DNA of 64,000 bases from Lentinula raphanica (lineage: Eukaryota; Basidiomycota; Agaricomycetes; Agaricales; Omphalotaceae): positions 1,178,001 through 1,242,000 of the forward strand of contig JANVFP010000015.1 in assembly GCA_027919835.1 (NCBI GenBank), read 5' to 3'. The notes under the pieces are model-generated. The model searched no databases. It was not told the DNA's origin and saw nothing but the letters and a program-made list of their open reading frames with translations. Position 1 is the first letter of the stretch. The number at the start of each line of letters is the position of its first letter. Shown piece by piece: positions 1 to 11,914 of the stretch. A program made the position numbers and the translations under genes.

Positions 1-2478
1 TCCTGTAAACGCACAGATCACTGTATATGGTGTTACCGGTCAAGAGCCCATCGGTCAAACAGCCACCAACACCGCCGCCGCTGCGAACTATACAGGCTCT
101 GCAGCTTACAACCCTACTGTACTCATAGCACCAGATATACCAACCGGCGATCAGTATCCTTCTTTGCAATTTGAACTTCAGCTACCTACTACCGGAATCG
201 ATGGAATTTCAATCACTCAGCAGGGCTCATTTCTGGGATTTTCAGTCGAGATGTCGGTGGCAAATCAAGTCCGTACGTGTTTCGATTATCTTCTGCTCTG
301 CTTCAAATGTACTAACTGTCCACGTAGTTGGCAAAAACTCGTAAGAAACAATTCTATGGACTAAATCGAACGCTCTAATCGATATTCGACCAAAGAACTT
401 ATCTTCAAGTACCGTTCCTTAACTTGATGGCCAACGTCGTTCAAAGAGGCGGTGCGGTCAATGTTCGCGTCGGTGGAAACACCCAAGACCTTGCGGTCCT
501 TGTGGATAGTCTCCCGGATGGGAAGATCATTGCGAAAGACACGTCTGCTTCCACGAACCCTGTCAGCACAAACCTCGCGGGTCCTTTGAATCAATGGTCT
601 CTGATACTTAAATTCACCTCTTAGACTGATACACCACCTCTTCAATTCACCAACGACTTGATTGTCATGATGCGCCGAATCTCGGATTTGACGAATGTAA
701 GATGGTATCTCGGTCAGTAGCACGTCTTTTAGAAGGACTCGGCAAACCTACATATCCTGCAGGCATTCCTTTCAACGATACGAACTGGAGATTGGCTATC
801 GCTGAACAAGGTCAACAAATACTCGGGGATTACCTCCTAGGTTTACAAGCTTCAAATGAACCAGACCTCTACGCAGACCATGGCCATCGAAACACGGTCT
901 GTTGTTCCTTGTTTCAGTCGAAACCCAATTCTAACAGTATGATACCATAGAGCTACGGTCCTTCGGATTATCTCAGTGAAATGCAGAGCCTTGTTTCCGC
1001 TATGAGTAGCGATAGTAATATCCAAAATCAAGACGTCTTGATTGCACCGAATATCGCCACGGGTGATTGGACTCCTGAAAACGTCTGGGATACTGGTTTT
1101 GTGGACGTTCTGGATACAAGTCTTGCATACCTTGCCGTAGAACAGTATGCATCCTTCCTTCTCTTCTGTCCTAATAATCTGTGTTCACCTGTCTACTCAT
1201 AGCTACCCAACCGACAACTGTTTCGCTCAATTTGGAATCGGTACTCCTCGTGACGCCCAGATAATCTTCCCTACATTTCTCAACCATACGTCCGGTCAAT
1301 CCTTCGTCCAGCCATACCTCAACTCCACTGCGTATGCTCAAACAAAGGGAAAGAAGTTTTTGATGATGGAGACTAATACGGCCTCGTGTGGTGGGTTTGC
1401 CGGGCTCAGCGATTCGTTTGGTGCAGCACTATGGACGTTGGACACTGCGATGCAGATGGCGTATTCGAATTTCAGCGGAGCGTTGCTCCATGTTGGTGGT
1501 CAGAATGTTTATTATAACGTAAGTTTCCAACTCGTTGATCATGCCTGGAGAGAACTTACTGATCGACTATTCATAGCCATTTACTCGTACGTTTTCTTCT
1601 CACAAAATCTCCGTCCGTATCATTCATATCTCTCATACCAGCTCCTCCGACGAACCAATCGACCTTTCACCAATGGACTATTGGGCCTGTTTTCTACTCT
1701 ACCCTGGCCATGGCTGAGACTATAGGTCCTTCGAATCAATCACAAGTTCTGGATCTTGGCGCGAACAACAACAACATCTACACTCCTGCTTACGCTGTAT
1801 ATGAGAATGGAACTCCTGTTCGAGTGGCGCTTTTCAACTACATCACAGACCCGTCTGGTGGTTCGGACTACACGGCGTCGATAGCTTTCAATGGAGGGCA
1901 GATTGCGAGCCAAGTGAAAGTCAAGTGAGTACTCATCAATCGGCACCTTTTATTCTGTAACCCACGTTCCTGGTAGGTATCTCGTAGCCCCGTCAGTATC
2001 AGAGAAACACAATATAACCTGGGCTGGCCAAGTAAGCTCCCTCCTCTGCCGTTCTTGTCGCAAAATTCTAATTTTCTCCTTCCACTTACAGACTTTCGGC
2101 GCCCAATTTGCCTCAGATGGCCGACTTACAGGCACTGAAGACATTCAAACCATTTCCTGCTCCTCCGACTCCTGCTCTATAACTGTTCCAGCTCCTGGTT
2201 TCGCTCTTGTCTTCCTTACAGACGACGCTCTTTCTGAATCCGGCGCGACTGGCGCGACGACAACGTTCCCGACTACTGCGTACACGAAGTCGATCAACAC
2301 AGTCACGGTCGATGCAAGTGTGCTGGCAACGTCGAATGGGAATAGGGGAAATGGGATGATGGGGAGTACGAGTAAGGGGAGTGTGAACAGCGGGAAAAGG
2401 GCAAGAGTTGGGTATGGCCACGGTGTAGATGTTGCTATCATTGCATTGGCGTGTGTAGTGGGTGCACTTATGATGTAG
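1..2478 (+). CDS. Glycoside hydrolase family 79 (beta-glucuronidase-like), 5'-truncated
   Basis: The 5' end lies outside the window and reading starts in frame at base 2. The translation across about nine short introns resembles fungal GH79 secreted enzymes that remove glucuronic acid from glycans. Visible landmarks: a segment ending QRGGAVNVRVGGNTQ, the likely acid/base Glu in the motif ASNEPDLYADHG (Glu codon at 858-860), and the likely nucleophile Glu in MMETNTASCGGF (codon at 1369-1371). A beta-sandwich-like C-terminal domain follows. The protein ends in a Ser/Thr/Gly-rich stretch and a hydrophobic tail (VDVAIIALACVVGALMM) just before the TAG at 2476-2478, which suggests a GPI anchor or membrane tail (inference). 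One clear intron runs 713-762, splitting WYLG from IPFNDTNW. Family assignment is from motif recognition; other exon limits are approximate. Confidence 0.85.
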
Positions 2479-2643
2479 GGTGTAGCTAGCTGTACATGCA
2501 AAATGGTTGTTGCTTCATTTATGGTTTTCCGAACTGTGTGCACCTGTGTGGACCCGTGGGCACTGTATAACTTGCGATGTTGATTAGATAAGATCATTTT
2601 CTCTTCTTTTCTCGTTCTGTCGAGTTCTCGGATTCACTGCAGC

Positions 2644-4456
2644 ATGTCTACTGACTTGGAAGAAAAAACTGCAGAAAATGGAACGTCCACAGTCGAAAAC
2701 TCAGATGTTGTGATGAACGACGGCGCTGAAAATGATAGGAAAGCAAGGGCGAGGAGACAAGGTAGTTATCAACTTTCGAATCGTCCAATCTCATCCATGG
2801 AAAAATAACACTCTAGTCGAATTCTACTTTGCGGACTCGAATCTACCATATGATAAGTAATGCTTCTCATCTCTTGACACTCGTCCCAACGAATGAACAC
2901 TCCTCTGGCAGGTTCATGTGGCAGCTACATACAAAAACGCCAGAACATTGGGTCCCGATAGATATCGTGGCTTCGTTCAAGAGGATGCGTCAGTACTCGG
3001 AAGGAAAGAATGGAGTCGGCTGGGTCGCGGATGCTCTCAAGTCAAGCGAATACCTGGAAGTGGACGAGAGCGGTGAAAATGTTCGACGGCGGACAGAAGT
3101 GAAGGAGCCTACGGGTCAATTCGAACGCAGTATCTACGCTGTGAGTACACTCTCCAAAGCTTCTTCGTCGATCCTACATATCTCATACTCGCCTTTTCTC
3201 TAGAAAGGCTTCGGGACTGTCGAAAGTAAAGACCTGCAGCTTCAGTTGGAAGAGTTTTTCCAGGGATACGGCTCAACTAACGAAGTTCGGATGAGGAGGA
3301 ACGAAGACAAATCATTCAAAGGCTCTGTTTTCGTCGAATTCACCGAACCCGCTGGCGTCGAGGCCTTTCTCAAAGCTGATCCCAAACCGACTTGGAACGG
3401 CGAAGATCTCCTCATCATGACCAAGCACGAATATTGCGAGATGAAAATTAAGGAGAAGGGACTGACTGGTAAAAACGCGGAACGGAGACGAGACACGATG
3501 ATTAAACGAAACTTCAATGCGTTTGCGATTCCGGTAAGCCAGGGCGGGCTTCGAAAGTATACGCCCGCTGAGGATGGAAAGCCAAAGAGAGAGGTGTGGC
3601 TTGAGTTTATGGGGAAGAAGTTGTTGATCGAGAGGGACGAAGAGGGGAATGGGAGAGTGAAGGAGGAGGAAATCCCGTTTGTCAAAGGGAGTACGTTGAA
3701 GTTTGAGGGTGTAGGAGAGAATTTCTCTTGGAATGATATCAAGGTATGCATCCTTCTTCTGCCCTTCCGCTTCCGCCGTGACTAACAATCCATACTTCAC
3801 ACAAGATTCCGTTGAAAGACTTATTCGAAGGCCGCACCCCCTTTATTGACTATGCTCGTGGCAAGAACGATGGCTATGTAGGGATGCATAAGGTGCTCTC
3901 GGATGAAGATATTTTGAATGTGAAGAAAACTATCCGGACCATAAACGGGAATGAGATCACTTGGTCACAGGTAGAAGGTATGTGATTCATGTTCGTGTAC
4001 TGGCCTTTTAGATCTATGACTGAATATTGTACCGCAGAGGAAGAAGAAAAAAGCTTCCAAATTCGACGAGCTCAATCGAGTGCTCGCGCAGCTCTACGAA
4101 ATGACGACGAGAACTCGTCGTCAAAACCACATCGAGGAGGCCGTGGAGGTGCCCGTGGTGCTCGAGGAGGGCGAGGAGGTAGAGGAGGCCGTGGAGGTCG
4201 CGGAGGAGGGGGGGCTAGACGTGATGGACGCTCAGATGGAAAGCCCAAGAACGAAGCTGCGAGCACGACGAATGGTAGCTCAAAAACGGATGCGGAGAAT
4301 GGCGCTTCGGGAGAGAAGAGGAAGAGAGCTGTGGAACCCGATGGGGGTCCTGATGTCGGGATAAGAGGCGTTGCGGGACCGCCTGTGCTGCAGACTGTAA
4401 AGAAGGCAAAGACAGAAACGGGTGAAGCGGCTACTGCGACTGTTGATTCGTCGTAG
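2644..4456 (+). CDS. La-type RNA-binding protein (La motif, RRM, RGG tail)
   Basis: ATG at 2644 opens an acidic N-terminus. Spliced exons then give a La motif (VEFYFADSNLPYDK, then FMWQLHTKTPEHWVPID), an RRM (IYAKGFGTV ... KGSVFVEFTEP, roughly 3150-3420) and a second, divergent RRM-like module (FSWNDIKIPLKDLFEG ... GYVGMHKVLSD, about 3715-3975). The last exon (4039-4456) encodes a tail of repeated RGG/RGGRGG and a Lys/Arg-rich end with KRKR, typical of nucleic-acid binding and nuclear localisation. La proteins bind 3' oligo-U ends of new RNA polymerase III transcripts in the nucleus and act as chaperones. At least five introns are needed. It lies about 170 bp downstream of the GH79 stop, on the same strand. 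Confidence in the family is high, in the exact splice sites moderate. Confidence 0.88.
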
Positions 4457-4925
4457 ACTCAAGAAAAGTGCAGGTTGGAGTGTAACAAAAAGAATTGGCT
4501 GCATGAAGGAGATGCTGCTGTAATATCGAGACTGCTATCTCAGAAACGATCATCATTGTTGTAGTTTTTATGATCCTGATTTATGTGTTATCATATGACC
4601 CTTTTGTTCATTTATTGCTGCCATGACCTGAGCATATGAAGTATGAGCCGTCCACTGGATTCTCTGGCAACCAGACAAGGACTTCGACGTTTACCTAAGC
4701 TACACCTTCCCGGTGGCTCCTGTATAACGGGTTCCCCGATTTTCGTTGTTACTTCAGCAACGATGGACACACTGATCGAGCTCTCGTGAAATTTTTATTT
4801 TCCGTAGTGGTCCTATAGTCGAGCAGAAATACAGTACGGGACGATTTACAATCTTCATCTTCATTGTTGTATGGAGGATGAATATACAGTTCATCTTGTG
4901 ATATTCATTTCCAGGGTGTTATGTG
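4457..4925. other. Intergenic, convergent 3' ends
   Basis: No ORF with coding character. It separates the converging 3' ends of the La-like gene (plus strand) and the aldehyde dehydrogenase gene (minus strand), so it should hold both 3' UTRs and polyadenylation regions. No other structure was recognised. Confidence 0.6.
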
Positions 4926-6812
4926 TCAATTGAACAAAGGATAAAAGTTAGGACCTGGGGGATGTGTAACGATCACTCGCAAGTCCGTAAAATCGTTAAC
5001 AGAGAAACGACCATAACCAGAGCTCCCTCTGAAAGATGTGCAACATAAGAATCAGGACACGTTAGCATAAATCAAAACGAACGACTTACCCTAACCCAAC
5101 TAATCCATATGTGGCCTCGCTGTAGATAGTAGTTCCATTAATGTTGACATATCCTGTAAAATTTTGAGTACAAGTCCTAAGACGGGATGGACCTATATAC
5201 CTGAATGGATACGACTCGCAACATCCTTCGCAAGATATAGATTGTTCGTCCAAAGGGCTGCGGTGAGGGAGTAGTCTGAGGCGTTGGCTAGTTCTACTGC
5301 TTCGTCAACACTGTTAGCAGCTGCTAGGACAATGACTAATGGAGAAAAGAGCATAGGTAGGACGAGACAAATCAGCGAGGCTTGAATCTGAGTGCCGCCA
5401 ATCTCGTACCTGGTCCAAACGTCTCCCTATCCCACAACGTCATTCCGGGCTTCACATCTGTCACAACATGTGGTTGTATATAAGCTTCCTGCCGCTTCGA
5501 ATCCCCGAGCAAGATGTTTGCACCAGCCTCTTTGGCCTCGTGCAGCATGTCGAGAACGTTTTGAGCGGATCCTTCTGAGAACAACGGTCCTAGCCTAATT
5601 TTCGCATCTACCTCTTGCTCGGTGATTTCGCCGGATCTGATAGTTCGAACGAGCTGGCATATTTCATCGCGAAGGCGTTCGAAAACCCCTCGTTGAATGA
5701 TGACTCGCTCGGTGGACATACAGATTTGACCGGAGTGCAGTAAGGCGCCATTGACGATCGCTTTGGCGGCTTCGACGATGTTTGCATCGTCAAGGACCTG
5801 GAGCGTGATACGTTGATGTTGGAACGGAATGTTGTGAGATCTTCAGACGTACCACGACAGGTGCTTTGCCTCCAAGTTCCAGTACGCAAGGTTTGAGATG
5901 CTTTGCTGCTTCGATGGCAATCGCTCTTCCTACGCGATCGCTACCAGTGAACTTTGATATACCGAAAGTTAGTCATGAATAAAGAAAGAAGCGGGATACT
6001 ATCAACGAGGATGCAAAGGAGATTACTCACGTTGATTTTCCTGACCAAAGGATTCGCAATGATCTCTGCCGTCAACCTCGGGGCGTTTTCTCTTGAAGTT
6101 GAAATAAAATTGAACACCCCGGGAGGTAATCCTGCTTCCTCAAACAGGTCGCAGATGATAGCTTGACTCCGAGGGCTTTGCTCGGAGGAGCGAAAGACAA
6201 CAGTGTTTCCACATAAGATGGGAATCAAAATTGCACGCAGGGTCAAGTTGACGGGCGAGTTCCAAGGCGCGATTGCGAATCTGGTAAAAGACATGGTGAA
6301 TTGGATAAAACATGAGTAGGACGGAGGGCAGTGAGTAATTACATTACGCCCATGGGTCTACGCTCAATAGTAACGCTCCCTCCTGGAATCTTCTCCGAAG
6401 GAAAGTTCAACCCTCCTAGCACATCCACGTTCCCTGAACTAGCTAGATCTCTCAGTAATCCAATTGAAGCCATCCAATTGAAGTTCGACATTGCAGGCAC
6501 AGCACTCGTCTCTTCTGCGACTGCCTGCTGGATATCCTCCTTGTAATTTCGACCCTTCTGGGATTTTTCCACTGACGAAAGTAGGTCAGCAGCCCGGTTG
6601 AAGATGTTGCGTCTTTGGCTTAACAACGTGTGCTCCCAGGTTTTGAAAGCATTCGATGCTGCAGATATCGCATTTTGACAATCTTCACTGGAAGCAGATG
6701 CAGAGATACCGACGGCTTTGTGGGTAGCTGGGCTGATGACTTCGAACGATTCGCGATTACTGGCAGGAATGTGTGCTCCGTTGATGTAGAGAGGAGTGAA
6801 AGGTAAAGACAT
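4926..6812 (-). CDS. NAD(P)-dependent aldehyde dehydrogenase
   Basis: Reading on the minus strand from ATG at 6812, the N-terminus [16 protein letters not shown] is typical for the family. Successive exons give [12 protein letters not shown] (cofactor-binding region), [11 protein letters not shown] with the conserved catalytic-region Glu, and [12 protein letters not shown] containing the active-site Cys. The C-terminus ([17 protein letters not shown], then [16 protein letters not shown]) ends at the stop at 4926. At least five short introns are present. Overall this resembles fungal vanillin/salicylaldehyde-type dehydrogenases, which oxidise aldehydes to acids in the cytosol. It is followed on the same strand, 319 bp upstream, by a P450 and further on by a sesquiterpene synthase. 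A role in oxidising a terpenoid aldehyde is therefore reasonable but is inference. All key residues look intact. Confidence 0.9.
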
Positions 6813-7131
6813 TAAGATTCGTTGGATGGGAAGAAGTCTTCATTTTGAATGGGAATGACTGGGAAAATGTACACAGAATAAGCGACTTCAACTGGAAGAA
6901 GTCGGTCGTGGACTCGTGGTGGTAGTACTGGTCTATTGTGAGTCGTGGGAATTCAAATTCAAGCTCTTTCTGTGGCATACACTCAACTAGCTTTTGCTCA
7001 CTAATTCCAATCTTTTATATCCTCAGTCTCTACAGAATTATATTCCATGTTATTCACGATATGCACATCCAAAACACTCACCCAACTTCAAACTGAACCG
7101 ATAAATATGATGCCACGAAACTGCGTCTCAT
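6813..7131. other. Intergenic, ALDH promoter
   Basis: Holds the upstream region of the aldehyde dehydrogenase gene and the 3' end of the P450 gene, both on the minus strand. A TTTTATATCC stretch near 7011-7020 is a weak TATA candidate for the ALDH gene. No other structure was recognised. Confidence 0.35.
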
Positions 7132-9315
7132 TCAAGTATGTGCTGGAATCGCCGCTAGAGCATGTTCCAGGATTTTTGGAGCCTCAGAAAAGCGGGGCTT
7201 GAAGATATAGTTGTAATGGTTCGGCCGTCTAGGAATTGTGAGGTGAGTTAGTGAGAATCTCCAGGCCGTCCATCGTACTCACACAACAAGCCCTTCGTTT
7301 ATTGTATCCTCCGTCAGTTTCACTGGCGAGCCATCGTCGTTGACAGGAGGTTTTACATTGAACAACCAAAGTATGCTCGCCATGCTGAGAAATAATGAGT
7401 TGACGGCGAGGTAGCGGCCAACACATATCCTACAACAGGGCTGATTAACGCTCGGTTCGTAACCTTCATCGAGGCCCTTCTCACCTGCGGCCGAAACCGA
7501 ACGTGTTATGACCTTCGTTCTTTGTACGTGGAAATGCGGCTTGATTGAACTTGCCGTCCTTATCAAGATGTCGCTCAGGTCGGAATAGGTGAGCATCTGC
7601 GCCATATACATCAACATCTCTGTTCATTGCCCTAACATTACATATAGGCATAAGATGATTCAGAATAATTGAATGCTTGAATGCTTGAAAGAAACGCACC
7701 ATACGTTCGCGATACATATAGTTCCCTTGGGGATGAAGTATCCGTTGTAGATATCATCCTGACAAAACGGCAGTCAGCGCGGATTACCAAAACCAGTGCC
7801 AGGAGTCTTACTTCTATGGAACGGTGCTGTAGTCCTGTATGCAAATTTTTGAGTTCGTGTTCAATATATGTATGTCATGGCCCTGAACTAACCTAACGGG
7901 TCCACTGGATTTAGACGAAGTGACTCCCTCACGATAGCACGAATATAGGGCAGATGTTGCATATCTTCAAAGCTCGGCAACCTGTCTCGTCCTACCACTC
8001 GATCCAATTCAGCTTGTGCTTTGGCTTGCACTTCGGGATACATAACCATCGCTAGAAAAAACCATGCAAGGACTCCAGACATCTAAGCAGTCTGAATCTC
8101 ATCTACTTGTACATGGTCAGGAAAGAGAAACTTACGGTTTCGGAAGCGGCAGCGCTATTGCATCACAGTGAGTAGATTAGGTTGCGATTTACAAAGATAG
8201 GACTAACATGGCTGCGACCATCCATGCTGCTTCTTTGTCTGTAAGTCCAAACTTATCTTGTTGCTCCACGACTATTCCGGTAAGACTTGGCCGCGCAAGG
8301 CCAGCACTCTGGTCAAAGAGTTAGCTTTACGATAAGCACATCACAAACTATCACCTACCCAATCGGTCTTGACTTTGTGGAACATCGACAGGAAGATTGG
8401 AATGGATTCCTGTGACCAACGTAGTGCCTTGGCTTTCCAGGACATCATCCATGCTGGAAGATGGCGAAGCCAGGGGAAAAACTCCACGACGAAACTGTCA
8501 ACATACGCCGTGTTGACCAGGTGGATTGTGAAATCGTATATGCTACGTAGCTCTGTGTCGTTCACAGACGGCAGAGTCGGGAGATCGTAAGTCACTCCAA
8601 GGACAGTAGAGCCTCCAGCTCTAAGCAAGGGAGTTAATTCGGAGTCTGTTCGGGCGCGGCGCTCCGTATTCACCTTCGCACATGGTCCACCCACTCGTCG
8701 GATCTCTGGAGAAGGTCATTCAATAAAAGTAACACTTCTTTGGCCTGGATTGGTTTGTATTTTTCGACTGCGTTCTGATGGAGACCTTGATGGGCGGCAC
8801 GTCGCATGCGTCTCCAGCTGGATTCAAAGAGTAAGTAACAAATTCCTTTAGGAAACAGCGAAAGCGATCGCTCGGCTCTCACGTTTCTCCGTAGCGCACA
8901 AACGGCATGAACAGACCCTCTGTCAGCATTTGGCAGGCCACGATCCAGTTTGGGCGGTCTGAGTAGATGGCCGCTCGGTCGTCTAGTAGATCGGATGCAA
9001 CGTCGAGTGTGTTGAGCACGACGACGTTTTGGCCTGCCAAGTTCAAGTACACGATGGGACCTACACCGATGTGTAACTGAGTGAGTGTATTCGATTTTGT
9101 ACCAGTGAAACGTGCTTACCGTACTTATCTTTCCAGTCCGTGAAGGTCGTCCATGCATCAATGGAAAGTTGGTGAACATTGCCTATGATTGGAAGCTGAG
9201 GCGGCCCCGGAGGAAGCTTCAATCCTCTTGTTTTACGCGTGCGGAACAGTTCGATTATGAGAACAGTTAAGGCGATAGGGATGAGGTTCGTTAGGCCCGA
9301 TAATGTTACGGCCAT
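7132..9315 (-). CDS. Cytochrome P450 monooxygenase
   Basis: Minus-strand gene with ATG at 9313-9315 and stop at 7132-7134. The N-terminus has a membrane anchor (LIPIALTVLIIELF) followed by the proline-rich hinge KLPPGPPQLPIIGN, typical of ER-anchored fungal P450s. Further motifs in order: helix C WRRMRRAAHQ, an I-helix segment reading AAASET across an intron, ExxR in the form ESLR, the aromatic-region segment HLFRPERHLD, and the haem loop FGFGRRICVGRYLA with the Cys ligand. The last exon ends RPNHYNYIFKPRFSEAP and a short tail. About ten introns are required, one flanking a very small exon that encodes roughly LQHRSIE. No stop or missing core residue was found. Its position between the ALDH and a sesquiterpene synthase suggests oxidation of a sesquiterpene; the substrate cannot be read from sequence. 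Confidence 0.9.
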
Positions 9316-9645
9316 GGTATCTTGCTTCTGAGAGAGCCTTCTAACTGAACTTTATAGGATGCCATCATTCGTGGGTATCCGAGGAATACGGCTGCATCTG
9401 AATGATTGTAGTCATTTTCCACTCACCATTTTCTTCGTTTTCATGAAAAAAAGGTATGTCAAGGCAAGCAAATCACGTTCAGTGGCTTGATACAGTAGTC
9501 AGAATGTGGGAGATCATGTCTCTGTTCACTTGTCCTTGAATACCGGTATTCAATGATTGAAGTTGAGTCTGTTTTATTAGATGAACGTATCGGAGAACTC
9601 AGGAATGTCTTAGCACCAGGGAGGATTGATTTTACACAATCTGTG

Positions 9646-9933
9646 TTATGCCTCATACGGATATACGGCACCCATGCCCGTCATCTCCATCTCTCTATCT
9701 GCCAGTGATTCACAGTTCTTGTCTTGATCGTACAACGCAAACCCGGGAGCACAGTGATGAACAAGAAAACTCTGAACTTTGATAACAAGGAGGATCAGGA
9801 AGCCAAAGCAAGGGACGGAACCTAGGTAGCAATTCGAATCAGACTCTTGCGCCAGAATACAGTTCACACCTTGTGAGCAACGGTAAAGTGATAACCCATT
9901 TCCGCCTTCTACAAATGTATTGCCACCGCACAT
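9646..9933 (-). CDS. Possible small cysteine-containing protein fragment
   Basis: A 95-codon ATG-to-stop reading frame on the minus strand begins MCGGNTFVEGGNGLSLYRC and has seven Cys residues in total. A good acceptor (TTTTCCAG) lies just upstream at about 9940-9947, so the ORF could be an internal or last exon of a secreted Cys-rich protein. No signal peptide exon was found upstream, and upstream sequence soon overlaps the 5' region of the sesquiterpene synthase. The middle (FGFLILLVIKVQSF) may be intronic. It sits in the 961-bp gap between the P450 and the terpene synthase, where nothing else is recognisable. It could equally be a relic or chance ORF. Confidence 0.2.
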   Translation of the reverse strand: MCGGNTFVEGGNGLSLYRCSQGVNCILAQESDSNCYLGSVPCFGFLILLVIKVQSFLVHHCAPGFALYDQDKNCESLADREMEMTGMGAVYPYEA

Positions 9934-10276
9934 CGTGAACTGGAAAATGGTACCTCAGTTGAGTCAGTTCCTCATTCGCAAAAATCAATAGCAGATTGCA
10001 CGATTGATGTTGGCATATGTACACCTTTGCAATATATTGAAACTCATATACCATCTTCAGGCGCTTTTCCTTGTTTTACGGGCTATTTTAATCAAATCCC
10101 AATATTCTTTGCCGCAATACCGAGCCCAGATAAGTCCTACCCAATTGGTCTGCAACCTTCAACCTCCAGGAGTATCACCAAGATATTAGATCTGTCCAAT
10201 GGCCTTAGCTACCGTGATACGTGGGTCTGGTGCACTTGAAATAACGCCTGTCGAATCTTCATTTTGGTACCAAAGA

Positions 10277-11507
10277 ATGGGTGTCTCTCAACTGTTCGTA
10301 CTCCCAGATACGCTCCGCTCATGGCCATGGAACCGAAAGCTGAATCCAAACTACGAGAAAGTCAAGGCGGAATCCAAGGCGTGGCTCGAGAGCTTTCATG
10401 CCTTTCCGCCCAAAGCGCAGAATGCCTTCAATCGCTGCGATTTCAGTAGGTGACATAACTGTTCAGTCATGATACACCGCTCTGAATTGTTTGTTGAAGA
10501 TTTGCTAGCCTCGCTCGCATATCCAAATGCATCAGCTGGTGTGTTGTATAACGTCGTATGTATGCACATTATTTGACGGAGCTTCCAGAGCATCTTAGGA
10601 CTGGTTGCGACCTTATGAACTTGTTCTTCGTATTTGACGAGTACACTGATATCTGTGACGCTCAAGAAGCAAGAAGGCTCGCCAATATTGTCATGGATGC
10701 GCTCAGAAATTCGGACTCACCTCGACCGCAGGATGAATCCGTCGTAGGAGAGATCGCCAGACAGTGAGTACACTGTTCTAGCTAGCTAGTTTCGATGTGT
10801 CAATGTCAGTTCCATTCTAGATTTTGGCACCTAGCGAAGGAAACATCCACCGAGAGTGCGCAGAATATATTCATTGAGACTTTCGATCATTACACGACTT
10901 CTGTTGTGGAACAAGCAGAGGATCGAGTTACTCATCATATCCGCGACGTCGAATCGTACCTCAGAGTTCGACGTGATACCATAGGAGCCAAGCCCTCTTT
11001 TGCTCTGCTTCATCTGAGCTCGGAGCTGCCCGAAGGCTTTCTCTCCGACCCCCTGGTAGAGTATATATCCACTCTTACAATTGATATGCTTATCATTGGG
11101 AATGTAAGTGCATTCAGGGCGTTAGCAGTAATCAGCCCGTGGCTAATGGGATCCGTAATTGACAGGATATTTGCTCTTACAACGTTGAGCAGGCTCGTGG
11201 AGACGACGGGCATAACATGGTCACCATCGTCATGAACAGCATGTGTCTCAGCCTTGATGAAGCCCTACTATGGATATCTGAATTTCATGATATATTGGCG
11301 GAGTTATTCCATGAGACGTACATGGTAATACGTAGAGAGCTTCCCGCGTTGGAGACAAGCGACGCAGCAGTCTTGTATCTGGAGGGTTTGGGAAATTGGG
11401 TTAGAGCTAATGACTGTTGGAGTTTTGAAAGTGAGCGTTATTTCGCGCAGAAAGGCACCATGATTCAGAAATCGCGAATGGTGGAGTTGCTTCCTCGTAT
11501 CCAGTAG
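10277..11507 (+). CDS. Sesquiterpene synthase (class I terpene cyclase)
   Basis: Cyclises farnesyl diphosphate in a Mg-dependent reaction. The spliced product begins [20 protein letters not shown]. Exon 2 joins at [22 protein letters not shown] and runs into the metal-binding aspartate-rich motif FVFDEYTD (D[D/E]xxD type, about 10627-10650). The second metal motif [10 protein letters not shown] (NSE/DTE type) is assembled across an intron, and SERY (the RY pair) lies near the C-terminus. Introns are 10446-10499, 10538-10588, 10764-10820 and 11104-11165, all GT/AG and frame-preserving. The in-frame ATG at 10199 would add 26 residues before the usual family N-terminus, so 10277 is preferred. 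Length is about 330 residues, normal for basidiomycete enzymes. The DEYTD form recalls 1,11-cyclising (protoilludene-type) mushroom enzymes, but product prediction is tentative. Confidence 0.93.
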
Positions 11508-11914
11508 AATTTGCGTATCATTCGGGTACACTAGTCGATGTTTTTTGAACCATGATAGGGTCACATAGGGTACCCACCAAAATTCAAGTTCATTTATTTT
11601 TTCCACGTAGCTCATGCCAGTGATTTCTGAAAATGGGAGATGATGTATTTGGAGCATCTTTTTATGAGCATCAAATATTAATATTAAACGCTTACAAATT
11701 CGAATTCTGGAAACTTAAGTCACAGTGCACACTAGATTCACGAAAGAAGCTCACTGTACTAACTTTGAATAGTTTATGATTCAAGAAACTTCATTAAGAC
11801 GATCTTCAAGAACATCATCATCTACCATGTATATACCCATTCAGAACACATTCAGACCCAAGAAGACTGGACAGCAAATGCTCTACTCAAATCATGCATC
11901 GGAACAACTTCTGA
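11508..11914. other. Intergenic, convergent 3' ends
   Basis: Lies between the 3' end of the sesquiterpene synthase (plus) and the 3' end of the MFS gene (minus). AT-rich, with no convincing ORF or repeat. Confidence 0.5.

Noticed and set aside
3242..3800. Overlapping minus-strand frames of about 160 codons under the La-like gene
   Set aside because: Antisense to clear RRM-coding exons.
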